A stretch of DNA of 64,000 nt from Chryseobacterium sp. GVT01B (GTDB lineage Bacteria; Bacteroidota; Bacteroidia; Flavobacteriales; Weeksellaceae). Below the pieces are notes generated by a model that had not been told where the DNA came from, did no database searches, and saw only the letters and a list, made by a program, of their open reading frames with translations. The stretch lies in assembly GCF_019970045.1 (NCBI RefSeq), contig NZ_JAHXYI010000001.1, positions 434,001 to 498,000 of the forward strand, read 5' to 3'. This document shows positions 1 through 8,095 of this stretch, piece after piece; position 1 is the stretch's first letter, and every line of letters begins with the position of its first letter. A program made the translations under genes and the position numbers.

Positions 1-1495
1 AGTCTACGATAATCTGTCCTTTGTGCAGTTCTACAATTTTCTTTACATAGGAAAGGCCTAATCCCTGTCCTTTTACGTTGTGAATATTTCCGGTTTCTTC
101 CCTGAAGAATTTTTCGAAAATTTTGGTTTTATTCTGAGTATCCATTCCCATTCCCTTATCGGAAATTTCAATGATATACCAGTGTCCTTCATTTCTTGTT
201 TCCACATGTATTTCCGGTGCTTCAGGAGAATATTTATTGGCATTATCCAGTAAGTTGACCAGCATGTTTGAAATGTGGAATTCGTCTATTTTAAAATTAT
301 AATGGGTGGCGTTGAATTTCTGGGTAAGCGAACCGTTTCTTTGCTGTACAATCAGATTGAAAGATTCTGTGGTTCTTTTGATCAATTCTCTTACATTGGT
401 TTCTTTTAAAAACAATTCCACTTCATTTCTTTCAAGCTTGGACATATTAAGTACGTTTTCCACCTGTTTTTTCATCCTTAAATTCTCCTGCTTGATGAGT
501 TCTGAATAATATTTTACCTTATCCGGATTGGTGGCAATTTTATCATTCGCTAAAGAATCCGTTGCTACAGAAATGGTTGCCAATGGTGTTTTGAACTCAT
601 GAGACATGTTGTTGATGAAGTCTGTTTTTACTTCAGCAAGTTTTTTCTGTCTCATCATATAATTGATGGAAATAATATAAATTCCAAGAATAGTAAGAAG
701 AGAAAGAAAAGTTCCTAAAAGCATTGGCCAGTTGTTCATCGCCAGTGAGTATTCTTTTTTAGGGAAAACCAATGCGAGGCTGTACAGTGTATTTTTTTTA
801 TCTGCAAAAAGTGGAAAACTGTAGATGTTACTGTCCTTCTTCTCTTTGTAAGCTTTATTCACAATGCTTGTAAGCTTGTTGTTGCGGTCAAGAACTCCAT
901 ATCCGAATTTGGCAGATATTCCTCTTATTTTAAGTTCTTTAGCAATCACGGAATCAAGCGTTTTCGGATCCACTCTTTTGGTGATAGGGAGATTATTACC
1001 ATATACTTTCACAAATTCTTTCATGGAGTAATCTCCGGTTTCAATCTCCTGATTGATATCTGTGGTAAGAAGCTCACGATTAGTGGTATCTCTTTTTATT
1101 TTATAGGCTGCCTCGTCTGTATATAATGTTGTCAGCTTGATAGAATCTCCTTTTTGAGAAATCGGCAGCTGCGTTTTTTCAATAATATTTTTGGAGTAAA
1201 TAATCTGTCTCTGAGTACCGGAGTCTTCAACCTGTTGAATAGTCGTTAAAGACGGCTGTTTGCTGTTCGCAAGAATATTTTTTCTGAAGTCCTTATAATC
1301 CTGATTCAGATATTTGTCGGCTTCAATCTCTTCAATACTTTTTGAAGTACTTTCCAAAACTGCATACACTTTATTTGAAAAATCCTGTTCCAGTACACCG
1401 TAATAGCCTTTCAACCAATAAAATTGGAGCGTCACAAAGACAATCAGTGAGATCGTCATAAACACTGAAATTATTGGGATGAATTTGTTATTCAT
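1..1495 (-). CDS. Two-component sensor histidine kinase (3' end cut by window)
   Basis: Inner-membrane sensor kinase that should autophosphorylate on His and pass phosphate to a response regulator outside the window. The 498 readable codons start at an ATG (1493-1495). A membrane segment lies at about residues 7-27, then a large periplasmic sensor region, then a second membrane segment near residue 270. The cytoplasmic part has the H-box HEFKTPL, an N-box with NLLDNANKYS, G1 (DKGMGM), F-box (FEKFFR) and G2 (GQGLGLSYVKKI), so the catalytic core is intact as far as it can be read. The reading frame is still open at base 1, so only the last part of the ATPase domain is missing. The periplasmic domain is not one I recognise, so the signal is unknown. 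No regulator gene is visible on the start-codon side. Confidence 0.93.
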   Translation of the reverse strand, partial: MNNKFIPIISVFMTISLIVFVTLQFYWLKGYYGVLEQDFSNKVYAVLESTSKSIEEIEADKYLNQDYKDFRKNILANSKQPSLTTIQQVEDSGTQRQIIYSKNIIEKTQLPISQKGDSIKLTTLYTDEAAYKIKRDTTNRELLTTDINQEIETGDYSMKEFVKVYGNNLPITKRVDPKTLDSVIAKELKIRGISAKFGYGVLDRNNKLTSIVNKAYKEKKDSNIYSFPLFADKKNTLYSLALVFPKKEYSLAMNNWPMLLGTFLSLLTILGIYIISINYMMRQKKLAEVKTDFINNMSHEFKTPLATISVATDSLANDKIATNPDKVKYYSELIKQENLRMKKQVENVLNMSKLERNEVELFLKETNVRELIKRTTESFNLIVQQRNGSLTQKFNATHYNFKIDEFHISNMLVNLLDNANKYSPEAPEIHVETRNEGHWYIIEISDKGMGMDTQNKTKIFEKFFREETGNIHNVKGQGLGLSYVKKIVELHKGQIIVD

Positions 1496-1696
1496 TATTT
1501 AATTATATATGTTTTGGAAAAATGAATGTTAAAATTAATTGTTTTAAGACTACATAAACAAAAAACGAGCCAAATAATTGTTTTATTTTTCTTAAAAGAG
1601 TGTTTTTTAACAATTATTTATGAATTATCTTTTACTTGTCATATGAAAAGTCCCTTTCAATAAATAAAGTGCTAACTTTATTAAAAATAAAAATAT

Positions 1697-2188
1697 ATGG
1701 AATCTAATATCATTTTCAACAAAGATTTTGATGCAGCCTCTATTTATGTCATGAAAATCTATAAAGCTGATGTTTCAACAGTATGGAATCACTTTACCAA
1801 ATCCGAATTATTGGATCAATGGTGGGGACCTAAACCCTGGAGATGTCAAACGGTAAAACAGGATTTCAGAGCAGGTGGAATCTGGATGTACGCCATGATA
1901 GGACCAAACGGTGAAAAAGGACCTATGTATGCTCAGTCTCAGTATGGCGAAATTACGGAACACAGAAGTCTTGACTGGATGAGTGCTTTCTGTGATGAAA
2001 AAGGAAAAATCAATGAAGATTTTCCAAGGTCAAAATGGCTGCTCGGTTTTACCGGAGTAGAAGAGGGAACCAAAGTGACGATCAATATCCATTACCATTC
2101 TGAGGAAGTTATGAAAAAAATCTTGGAGATGGGATTTGAAGAAGGTTTTACTATGGGACTCAGTCAACTTGAAGAACTGATTGGATAA
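1697..2188 (+). CDS. SRPBCC / AHSA1-domain protein
   Basis: A 163-residue cytoplasmic protein of the START-like SRPBCC superfamily, subgroup related to the C-terminal domain of Hsp90 activator Aha1. Visible family features are the early VWNHFTKSELLDQWWGP segment, the following beta strands (FRAGGIWMYAMIGPNGE) and the C-terminal helix EEGFTMGLSQLEELIG that closes the hydrophobic pocket. Such proteins bind small hydrophobic ligands; in bacteria most have no known substrate. It is a single gene, divergent from the sensor kinase, and followed by a strong terminator. TAACTTTA just upstream (1673-1680) is a weak -7 candidate. Confidence 0.85.
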   Translation: MESNIIFNKDFDAASIYVMKIYKADVSTVWNHFTKSELLDQWWGPKPWRCQTVKQDFRAGGIWMYAMIGPNGEKGPMYAQSQYGEITEHRSLDWMSAFCDEKGKINEDFPRSKWLLGFTGVEEGTKVTINIHYHSEEVMKKILEMGFEEGFTMGLSQLEELIG

Positions 2189-2220
2189 AATTTGAAAATG
2201 TATAGAATACAGTTATTTAT

Positions 2221-2258
2221 AAAAAAGAGGGTTTTTCCATAGAAAAACCCTCTTTTTT
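2221..2258. terminator. Bidirectional intrinsic terminator
   Basis: A-run, GAGGGTTTTTC stem, short loop, GAAAAACCCTC and T-run. It lies between the AHSA1 gene and the convergent small gene, so it can serve both strands. Confidence 0.85.
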
Positions 2259-2308
2259 ATTTATATACAGTTATTAACTTCCTGCTTCTTTCTTCCAGCT
2301 TCCAGCTC

Positions 2309-2650
2309 TTACAAAAGCTCTTCTTCCTGGAAGTAATGAATAATCGCCTTTTTCATAAGTAAGCTCTGCTCATTGGGCTTTAATTCCGGAAGGTCTTCCA
2401 GTTTGTCAAACTGAGGCCATCCGTCTTCATAGTGTGTGAATTTATAATAGCCAAAAGGCTCAAGCAATCTGCACACAGCAATATGAATCAGGTTTACCTT
2501 GTCTTCTTTAGTATATTTCTGCTGGCCGCTTCCCAACTCCTGCAACCCGATCAAAAATAAAAGGGTTTCTATGGGCGGGTTCTTCTCAGTCTGGAAATTG
2601 TCTTCGAAGAACTGTTCTATTTTTTTCCAATATTCGGACTCGTTGATCAT
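2309..2650 (-). CDS. Small conserved hypothetical protein
   Basis: A 113-residue acidic protein with no signal peptide or membrane segment, predicted mostly helical. I recognise the type from Flavobacteriia genomes but know no function. Readable features are the early EYWKKIEQFFEDNF helix, a motif LIGLQELGSGQQKYTKEDK and the segment ICRLLEPFGYYKF-like (here VCRLLEPFGYYKF). It lies 40 nt after the four-helix-bundle gene in a run of three minus-strand genes ending at the terminator near 2240, so the three may be co-transcribed. Confidence 0.7.
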   Translation of the reverse strand: MINESEYWKKIEQFFEDNFQTEKNPPIETLLFLIGLQELGSGQQKYTKEDKVNLIHIAVCRLLEPFGYYKFTHYEDGWPQFDKLEDLPELKPNEQSLLMKKAIIHYFQEEELL

Positions 2651-2673
2651 AATTTGATAAATAATAAATAATG

Positions 2674-2688
2674 ATTGATAAATGATAA
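2674..2688. repeat. Intergenic ATTGATAAATGATAA motif
   Basis: This 15-base AT-rich motif lies between two minus-strand genes. The same core (ATTGATAAATGA) recurs at 36125 and inverted at 36201, and a related TAAATGATAA lies near 3064-3078 on the minus strand. It may be a dispersed short repeat. Confidence 0.4.
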
Positions 2689-2690
2689 AG

Positions 2691-3053
2691 TCATTCCTTT
2701 AGCATTTTTCTGTACGAAGAAGTTACTTTCAGTATTTCTTCAGTGTTTGTTTTTATATCTGTTAAAATTGTTTTTTGAACATATTCCAGTTCTTCCAACA
2801 TTTCAAGCCAAAATAAAGTTTCATCAGTTTCCTCTATCACTATGGATATTTTAGAAAATCTTTCAGCTTTTGATCTTGCTCTACACATGGCTCTGTAATT
2901 GGCTGCCATGGATGTAGAAGATCTGTATATTTGCTTTCTGATAACTGAAAACGCTTCGTTATAGGGCTGTTTAGATAATTCCTTAATAATAGTGACGGCT
3001 AGCTGCTTTGTTTTAGAAGCAAAAATTGTGTTATAATCAAGGCTATCCATCAT
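2691..3053 (-). CDS. Four-helix bundle protein (23S rRNA intervening-sequence family)
   Basis: A 120-residue helical protein of the family first found as ORFs in intervening sequences of 23S rRNA genes, often misnamed S23 ribosomal protein. Characteristic stretches are the conserved QIYRSSTSMAANYRAMCRARSKAERFSK turn-helix region (about residues 42-69), the ETDETLFWLEML helix and the closing SYRKMLKE. The family forms homopentamers of four-helix bundles; its function is unknown. Here it is an ordinary chromosomal gene with no rRNA nearby. It starts 7 bases after the end of the peptidase gene, which suggests co-transcription. Confidence 0.85.
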   Translation of the reverse strand: MMDSLDYNTIFASKTKQLAVTIIKELSKQPYNEAFSVIRKQIYRSSTSMAANYRAMCRARSKAERFSKISIVIEETDETLFWLEMLEELEYVQKTILTDIKTNTEEILKVTSSYRKMLKE

Positions 3054-3060
3054 TGATCAT

Positions 3061-5106
3061 TTATGAATTATCATTTATTTTCAACAGAAATGCATACTCT
3101 AATGCATCTTCCTTCAGAGATTCAAATCTTCCGCTTGCTCCTCCGTGTCCGGAACTCATGTCAGTTTTAAAGACTAAAATATTATTGTCTGTCTTTAGTT
3201 CTCTAAGTTTTGCCGTCCATTTGGCAGGTTCCCAATACTGCACCTGAGAATCGTGGAATCCTGTTGTGATCAGCATATGTGGATAATCTTTAGCTTCTAC
3301 ATTATCATATGGAGAATAGTCTTTCATATAATGGTAGTATTCTTCATCATTTGGATTTCCCCATTCATCATATTCTCCGGTAGTCAAAGGAATCGTATCA
3401 TCCAGCATTGTGGAAACAACGTCTACGAAAGGAACCTGTGCTACAATTCCGTTGAATAACTGAGGTTCGTAATTGACCACAGCGCCTACCAACAGACCTC
3501 CGGCACTTCCTCCCATCGCGTACATATGTCTCGATGAAGTATAATTTTCTTTGATTAAATGTTTCCCTGCATCTATAAAATCAAAGAATGTATTTTTCTT
3601 GAATAACATTTTTCCGTCCTCATACCATTCTCTTCCCAAATATTCTCCACCACGGATGTGGGCAATAGCATAAATAAAGCCTCTGTCAAGAATAGATAAT
3701 CTTACATTTGAGAAGCTGGCGTCAACGGTATGTCCATAACTCCCATATCCATAAAGAAGAAGTGGCGTATCAGCCGATTTTTTGGTGTCTTTATGATATA
3801 CTAATGAAATAGGAACTTTGGTCTTTCCATCCCTCGAATCTGCCCATATTCTTTCTGAAATATAATTTTCAGGAACAAATTTTCCACCCAGTACTTCCTG
3901 TTGTTTCAGCAGTGTTGTGGTTTTGTCCTTCATATTATACTCATACGTAGAACTAGGTTGTGTAAGAGAGGTATAACCGTAGCGTAAAATTTCCGTATCA
4001 AATTCAAGATTAATTCCGATATAAGCTGTATAAGTAGGATCGGAGAATGGTAAATAATAAGATTCCTGTGTCTTCTCATCAATAATTTTGATCTGAAGCA
4101 ATCCTCTTTCTCTTTCCTCAAGAACCAGATAATCTTTGAAAATTTCAAAGCCCTCTAACAAAACTTCAGCACGGTGTGGAATAACATCTACCCAGTTTTC
4201 CATACCACAATTATCAATTTTAGCTTTTACAATTTTAAAATTGATCGCATCGTCAGCATTGGTAATGATGTAAAATTCATCTTCATAATGCTCTACTGAA
4301 TATTCAAGATCATCAATTCTTGGCTGTATTACCGTCCATTCTGCAAATACATTGTCAGAAGGAATAAAACGATGTTCATCAGAAATAGTACTTGAACTTG
4401 CAATGAAAATATATTGTAAAGATTTTGTTTTAAATACGTTGACATCAAAAGTGTCATCCTCTTCATGGAAAATCAGTATGTCTTCTGAAGAATCAGTTCC
4501 TAATTGATGTCTGTATACCTGGAATGCACGGAGACTCTTGTCTTTTCTAATGTAAAAAACATGCTGGTTGTCATTCGCCCAAACTGCTTTTCCTGTTGTA
4601 TTTGGAATAGTGTCCGGTAAAATTTCTCCTGTCTTTAAATTTTTAAAATTAAGCGTATAAATTCTTCTTCCTACGTCATCAGAAGAAAAAGAAGCCAGTT
4701 CGTTACCGGGGCTTACCGCTACACTTCCTACTTCAAAAAATTCTTTGCCTTCCGCCAGTATGTTAACATCAAGTACAATTTCCTCCTCGTTGTCAAGGCT
4801 TTTGTGCTTTCTGCAGAAAATAGGATACTCCTTGCCTTCTTCATAACGTACAATATACCAGTATTCATTAAAGAAATAAGGCAGAGATTCATCATCCTTT
4901 TTATAACGGGCTTTCATCTCTTCAAAAAGCTCTTCCTGAAGAGCCTCTGTATCTTTCATGATGAATTCTTCGTAGGCATTTTCTTCTTCAATATATTTGA
5001 TGACTTCAGGGTTTTCCCTTTCATTCAGCCAAAAGTAATTATCGATCCTTTTATCGCCGTGGGTTTCTATTATTTTTTCTATTTTTTTTGCCTGTGGAGC
5101 TTTCAT
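3061..5106 (-). CDS. ptrB: Oligopeptidase B (S9 family peptidase, protease II)
   Basis: A 681-residue cytoplasmic serine peptidase of the prolyl oligopeptidase family, cutting short peptides after basic residues. The N-terminal beta-propeller (about residues 70-400) gates the active site. The C-terminal alpha/beta-hydrolase domain carries GGSAGG with nucleophile Ser534, Asp619 in GFHDSQVQYWEP and His654 in SSGHGG, so the triad is complete. Length fits the family. It has no signal peptide. It starts at the ATG that gives MKAPQAKKIEKI and is probably first in a unit with the two small genes downstream. Confidence 0.93.
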   Translation of the reverse strand: MKAPQAKKIEKIIETHGDKRIDNYFWLNERENPEVIKYIEEENAYEEFIMKDTEALQEELFEEMKARYKKDDESLPYFFNEYWYIVRYEEGKEYPIFCRKHKSLDNEEEIVLDVNILAEGKEFFEVGSVAVSPGNELASFSSDDVGRRIYTLNFKNLKTGEILPDTIPNTTGKAVWANDNQHVFYIRKDKSLRAFQVYRHQLGTDSSEDILIFHEEDDTFDVNVFKTKSLQYIFIASSSTISDEHRFIPSDNVFAEWTVIQPRIDDLEYSVEHYEDEFYIITNADDAINFKIVKAKIDNCGMENWVDVIPHRAEVLLEGFEIFKDYLVLEERERGLLQIKIIDEKTQESYYLPFSDPTYTAYIGINLEFDTEILRYGYTSLTQPSSTYEYNMKDKTTTLLKQQEVLGGKFVPENYISERIWADSRDGKTKVPISLVYHKDTKKSADTPLLLYGYGSYGHTVDASFSNVRLSILDRGFIYAIAHIRGGEYLGREWYEDGKMLFKKNTFFDFIDAGKHLIKENYTSSRHMYAMGGSAGGLLVGAVVNYEPQLFNGIVAQVPFVDVVSTMLDDTIPLTTGEYDEWGNPNDEEYYHYMKDYSPYDNVEAKDYPHMLITTGFHDSQVQYWEPAKWTAKLRELKTDNNILVFKTDMSSGHGGASGRFESLKEDALEYAFLLKINDNS

Positions 5107-5220
5107 CCGGATATTTTGATTTTTTATTGAGCAGAGTTTGTCTTTATACTTTCCTTCTGAAAGTAAGCAATTTATGCAGACGTCTCATTCAATGTTAATT
5201 TTCGTTCAAATTTAGGTAAA

Positions 5221-5254
5221 AAAAAACCATCTTTCCTTTATTGAAAAGATGGTT
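5221..5254 (-). terminator. Intrinsic terminator of hemD
   Basis: On the minus strand AACCATCTTT pairs with AAAGATGGTT around a short loop and is followed by a run of nine T. It lies just past the hemD stop codon. Confidence 0.88.
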
Positions 5255-5277
5255 GATGGTATTTTTATAATTAAAGA

Positions 5278-6027
5278 CTATTTATGAAGTGCTTTAATAT
5301 ACTTTTCAAGGGCCATTGTCATAGAAGGAGTCTCCTTCGTAGGCGCCATTAAATCTACTTTTAATCCAGCTTCTTCTGCAGCAGCCAACGTCGTGTTTCC
5401 AAAAACTCCGATCTTGGTTTCATCCTGCTTGAAGTCAGGGAAATTTTGTTGTAGCGATTTGATTCCTTGTGGACTAAAGAAGATCAACATGTCATAATCT
5501 TTAATGTTGATGTCTGTAAGGTCGCTGCATACGGTACGGTACATGATTGCTCTTGTCCAGTCTGCATTAGATGCATCCATGGTTTTCACAATATCCGGGC
5601 TTAAAACATCTGAAGATGGCAACAGATATTTTTCAGTTGGGAATTTTTTGAAAAGAGGAAGCAGGTCTGAGAAATTTTTCTCCCCAAAGCTGATTTTTCT
5701 TTTTCTGTACACAATATGCTTTTGAAGGTAGTTGGCAATTGCTTCCGACTGGCAGATATATCTCATTGTATCCGGAACGGCAAAACGAAGTTCTTCCGCA
5801 AGTCTGAAGTAATGGTCAATCGCATTTTTACTGGTAAAAATAATACCGGTATACTGCGTCAGATCTATTTTCTGTGTTCTGAGCTCTTTATTGTCAACTC
5901 CTTCGACGTGGATAAATGGACGGAAATCAATCTTTATTTTTTCCTTCTTCGCTATATCCAAATATGGAGAAGACTCACTAGGCGCTGGTTGAGAAACCAA
6001 TATAGACTTTATTCTCATCATTGACAT
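5278..6027 (-). CDS. hemD: Uroporphyrinogen-III synthase
   Basis: A 249-residue cytoplasmic enzyme that cyclises hydroxymethylbilane with inversion of ring D to give uroporphyrinogen III for heme. The family is poorly conserved, but the bilobed pattern is readable: an N-terminal ILVSQPAPSESSPY start, GIIFTSKNAIDHYF (lobe 1), the linker with KYLLPSSD, and MLIFFSPQGIKSL plus GVFGNTTLAAAEEAGL (lobe 2). It starts 3 nt after the DUF4271 gene, an arrangement common in Flavobacteriia, so they form an operon ended by the terminator at 5221-5254. Confidence 0.88.
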   Translation of the reverse strand: MSMMRIKSILVSQPAPSESSPYLDIAKKEKIKIDFRPFIHVEGVDNKELRTQKIDLTQYTGIIFTSKNAIDHYFRLAEELRFAVPDTMRYICQSEAIANYLQKHIVYRKRKISFGEKNFSDLLPLFKKFPTEKYLLPSSDVLSPDIVKTMDASNADWTRAIMYRTVCSDLTDINIKDYDMLIFFSPQGIKSLQQNFPDFKQDETKIGVFGNTTLAAAEEAGLKVDLMAPTKETPSMTMALEKYIKALHK

Positions 6028-6030
6028 TTA

Positions 6031-6699
6031 TTAAAAAAATAACAACTTCCAAAGCAATAATAATGGTGCGATTTGGAGGGTGCAAATATACAAAAATTTA
6101 TAATACCATTTTTCAGGAAGAATCTTGTTCTTGTGAAATAAATAGAAAAAAACTTTGAAAATGAATACAAAAGAAAAGAAACACAAATAATACAAGAACA
6201 TTTTATTTCTGTCGATAGGGAAGTAATAATGGGCTACACAAAGAATTATTAACAAAAATGTAAGGATAAAATAAAATTTTGTGGAGGTAAAATAAAAAAT
6301 AGTCCATTTTTTTCCGTCCCCTATACTTTGATAAAATAAAAAACCAAATGTTGATTTTATTAAATAAAAAAACAACACAGCCAGCAAAGTATACCCAAAT
6401 TTATTAAGCTGATACCCCAAAAGCTGAAGATCGGCAATGTATTTCGGTACAATAGGAATATACTGTGAGATCAGAACAGATAGGGTGAGGGTCGTCACAC
6501 AAGAAGTGATAATCCAGCTGGGAAGGTTGTTGCTGGCATCAAAATACTTTTGAAGCAGAAAATCCCTGAGACTGGCATCCCTTTCTATGACGTTCATCAT
6601 AAAAACATATAAAAATATACAGCCCACGAGGATAAAGATTACCCAGTCATTGTTCTCAGGTATTCTTACGTGATTGATGAAGTGTTGTGATGATGGCAA
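6031..6699 (-). CDS. DUF4271 membrane protein
   Basis: A 222-residue integral membrane protein of the Bacteroidetes family DUF4271, with about five or six hydrophobic segments (for example WVIFILVGCIFLYVFMM and SVLISQYIPIV). It is nearly always next to hemD, so a role linked to heme synthesis is possible but unproven. The start is a TTG at 6697-6699 (MPSSQHFINHVRIPENNDW). An in-frame TAA two codons upstream and the lack of any ATG in the first 30 codons leave little alternative. Confidence 0.82.
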   Translation of the reverse strand: MPSSQHFINHVRIPENNDWVIFILVGCIFLYVFMMNVIERDASLRDFLLQKYFDASNNLPSWIITSCVTTLTLSVLISQYIPIVPKYIADLQLLGYQLNKFGYTLLAVLFFYLIKSTFGFLFYQSIGDGKKWTIFYFTSTKFYFILTFLLIILCVAHYYFPIDRNKMFLYYLCFFSFVFIFKVFFYLFHKNKILPEKWYYKFLYICTLQIAPLLLLWKLLFF

Positions 6700-6924
6700 A
6701 ATTTAAGTTTTTATTATTTATTATTTAACTTCTGATAGCACAATCCGGCACAGATTTTACTTTCACCTGTTTCATGTATCCGCAGTTAAAATATTTGCTC
6801 TCATCGATTTTACGTATTGTTCAGATCCGTTGAATAAAAGTTTCTGTTTCATCCGCTTAATCCCTGAGAAATATTTTTGCAAAATTATAGATTATTTTGT
6901 ATAAAATAAAAAGGTTAAATAAAC

Positions 6925-6932
6925 TATCTTTG
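6925..6932 (+). promoter_or_regulatory. -7 promoter element close to a start codon
   Basis: TATCTTTG matches the Bacteroidetes -7 consensus TAnnTTTG, only 9 nt before the ATG at 6942. A transcript from here would have an almost absent leader. A second match, TATTTTTG at 6872-6879, would give a leader of about 55 nt. Neither has a well-placed -33 TTG. Confidence 0.5.
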
Positions 6933-6941
6933 CAAACTGAA

Positions 6942-7658
6942 ATGAAAAAACTCGTCATTATCCCCACATACAACGAAAAGGAAAATATTGAAAATATTAT
7001 TTCCGCGGTTTTTGCATTGGAGGACGACTTTCATATCTTAGTTGTGGATGATACTTCCCCGGATGGAACAGCAGAGGTTGTAAAAGAATTGCAGAAGAAA
7101 CATCCGCATTATTTGCATCTTTCAATAAGACATGTGAAAGACGGGTTGGGAAAGGCATATATTCACGGATTTAAATGGGCTATCGAAAATAAATACGATT
7201 ATATTTTTGAGATGGATGCCGATTTTTCCCATAATCCTAATGACCTGCCGAAATTGTTTGAAGCATGTATGAATGCCGATATGGCCATCGGTTCCCGATA
7301 CTCAAAAGGAGTGAACGTGGTCAACTGGCCCATGGGAAGAGTCCTGCTTTCTTATTTTGCCTCAAAATATGTAAGATTTGTACTAGGTCTTCCGATTCAT
7401 GATACTACAGCAGGATTTGTTTGTTTTTCAAGAAAAGTATTGGAAGAAATAGGATTGGATAATGTAAGATTGAAAGGCTACGGGTTTCAGATAGAAATGA
7501 AATTCAGAGCATTCAAGAAAGGCTTCAGAATTGTAGAAGTTCCTATTATATTTACCAACAGAATTTTAGGAGAAAGCAAAATGAACGGTGGAATTATTCA
7601 TGAAGCGGTTTTTGGAGTACTGAACTTAAAATGGAAATCAATCATCAACAGATTATGA
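6942..7658 (+). CDS. Polyprenol-phosphate mannosyltransferase-like GT2 enzyme
   Basis: A 238-residue family 2 glycosyltransferase of the dolichol-phosphate mannose synthase type, expected to load a sugar from a nucleotide donor onto a lipid phosphate at the inner membrane. It opens with VIIPTYNEKENI, then VVDDTSPDGTAEV (nucleotide binding), FEMDADFSHNPNDLP (DxD metal site) and IGSRYSKGVNVVNWPMGRVLLS, with RILGESKMNGG near the end. There is no C-terminal membrane anchor, as in short DPM1-like forms. I chose the ATG at 6942; an upstream TTG at 6897 would add 15 residues that do not fit the family. Its stop overlaps the next start by 4 nt (ATGA). Confidence 0.88.
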   Translation: MKKLVIIPTYNEKENIENIISAVFALEDDFHILVVDDTSPDGTAEVVKELQKKHPHYLHLSIRHVKDGLGKAYIHGFKWAIENKYDYIFEMDADFSHNPNDLPKLFEACMNADMAIGSRYSKGVNVVNWPMGRVLLSYFASKYVRFVLGLPIHDTTAGFVCFSRKVLEEIGLDNVRLKGYGFQIEMKFRAFKKGFRIVEVPIIFTNRILGESKMNGGIIHEAVFGVLNLKWKSIINRL

Positions 7659-8032
7659 AACTGATGAAAAAGTTAATCTTTATTTTCGTTTTGCTGAGCC
7701 TGTTTTCGTGCAGCGATTATATAGATAAGCCTAAAAATCTGATCGATAAAGACCTAATGGCAGAAATCATTGCAGATCTTGCGATCAACGATCAGGCGAT
7801 CTTTGTATATCCTGACAAAAATATGGAAGCCGGTACAAGAGCTGTCCTGAAGTCGCATAAAGTGAAATCTGAAGACTTTGTAGAAAGTTTCAAATACTAT
7901 GTGATCAAAGAAGAAATGGATGGGATTACCAATGATGCACAGCAAATACTGCTGAAAAAAGATCCCAAAGCAGATAAATACGTGAAGGATAAACTGAAAC
8001 AGAACGCTGTTGTGCCCCCTTTGGTGAGATAA
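7655..8032 (+). CDS. DUF4296 lipoprotein
   Basis: A 125-residue lipoprotein of Bacteroidetes family DUF4296. The signal peptide MKLMKKLIFIFVLLSLFSC ends in a lipobox with Cys, followed by SDYIDKPKNLIDKDLMAEIIADLAIND, the typical first helix of the family. Function is unknown. The start at 7655 overlaps the glycosyltransferase stop (ATGA), which indicates translational coupling; an ATG at 7664 is an alternative. Confidence 0.85.
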   Translation: MKLMKKLIFIFVLLSLFSCSDYIDKPKNLIDKDLMAEIIADLAINDQAIFVYPDKNMEAGTRAVLKSHKVKSEDFVESFKYYVIKEEMDGITNDAQQILLKKDPKADKYVKDKLKQNAVVPPLVR

Positions 8033-8095
8033 TGCGGACGGAGTTCTAACCTATAAGGAATCACTGATAAAAAGGTGAATTAAAAAAGTAGAAAG

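Noticed and set aside
2691..3053. rRNA link of the four-helix-bundle protein
   Set aside because: The family is named for 23S rRNA intervening sequences, but free-standing chromosomal copies are common and no rRNA is nearby.
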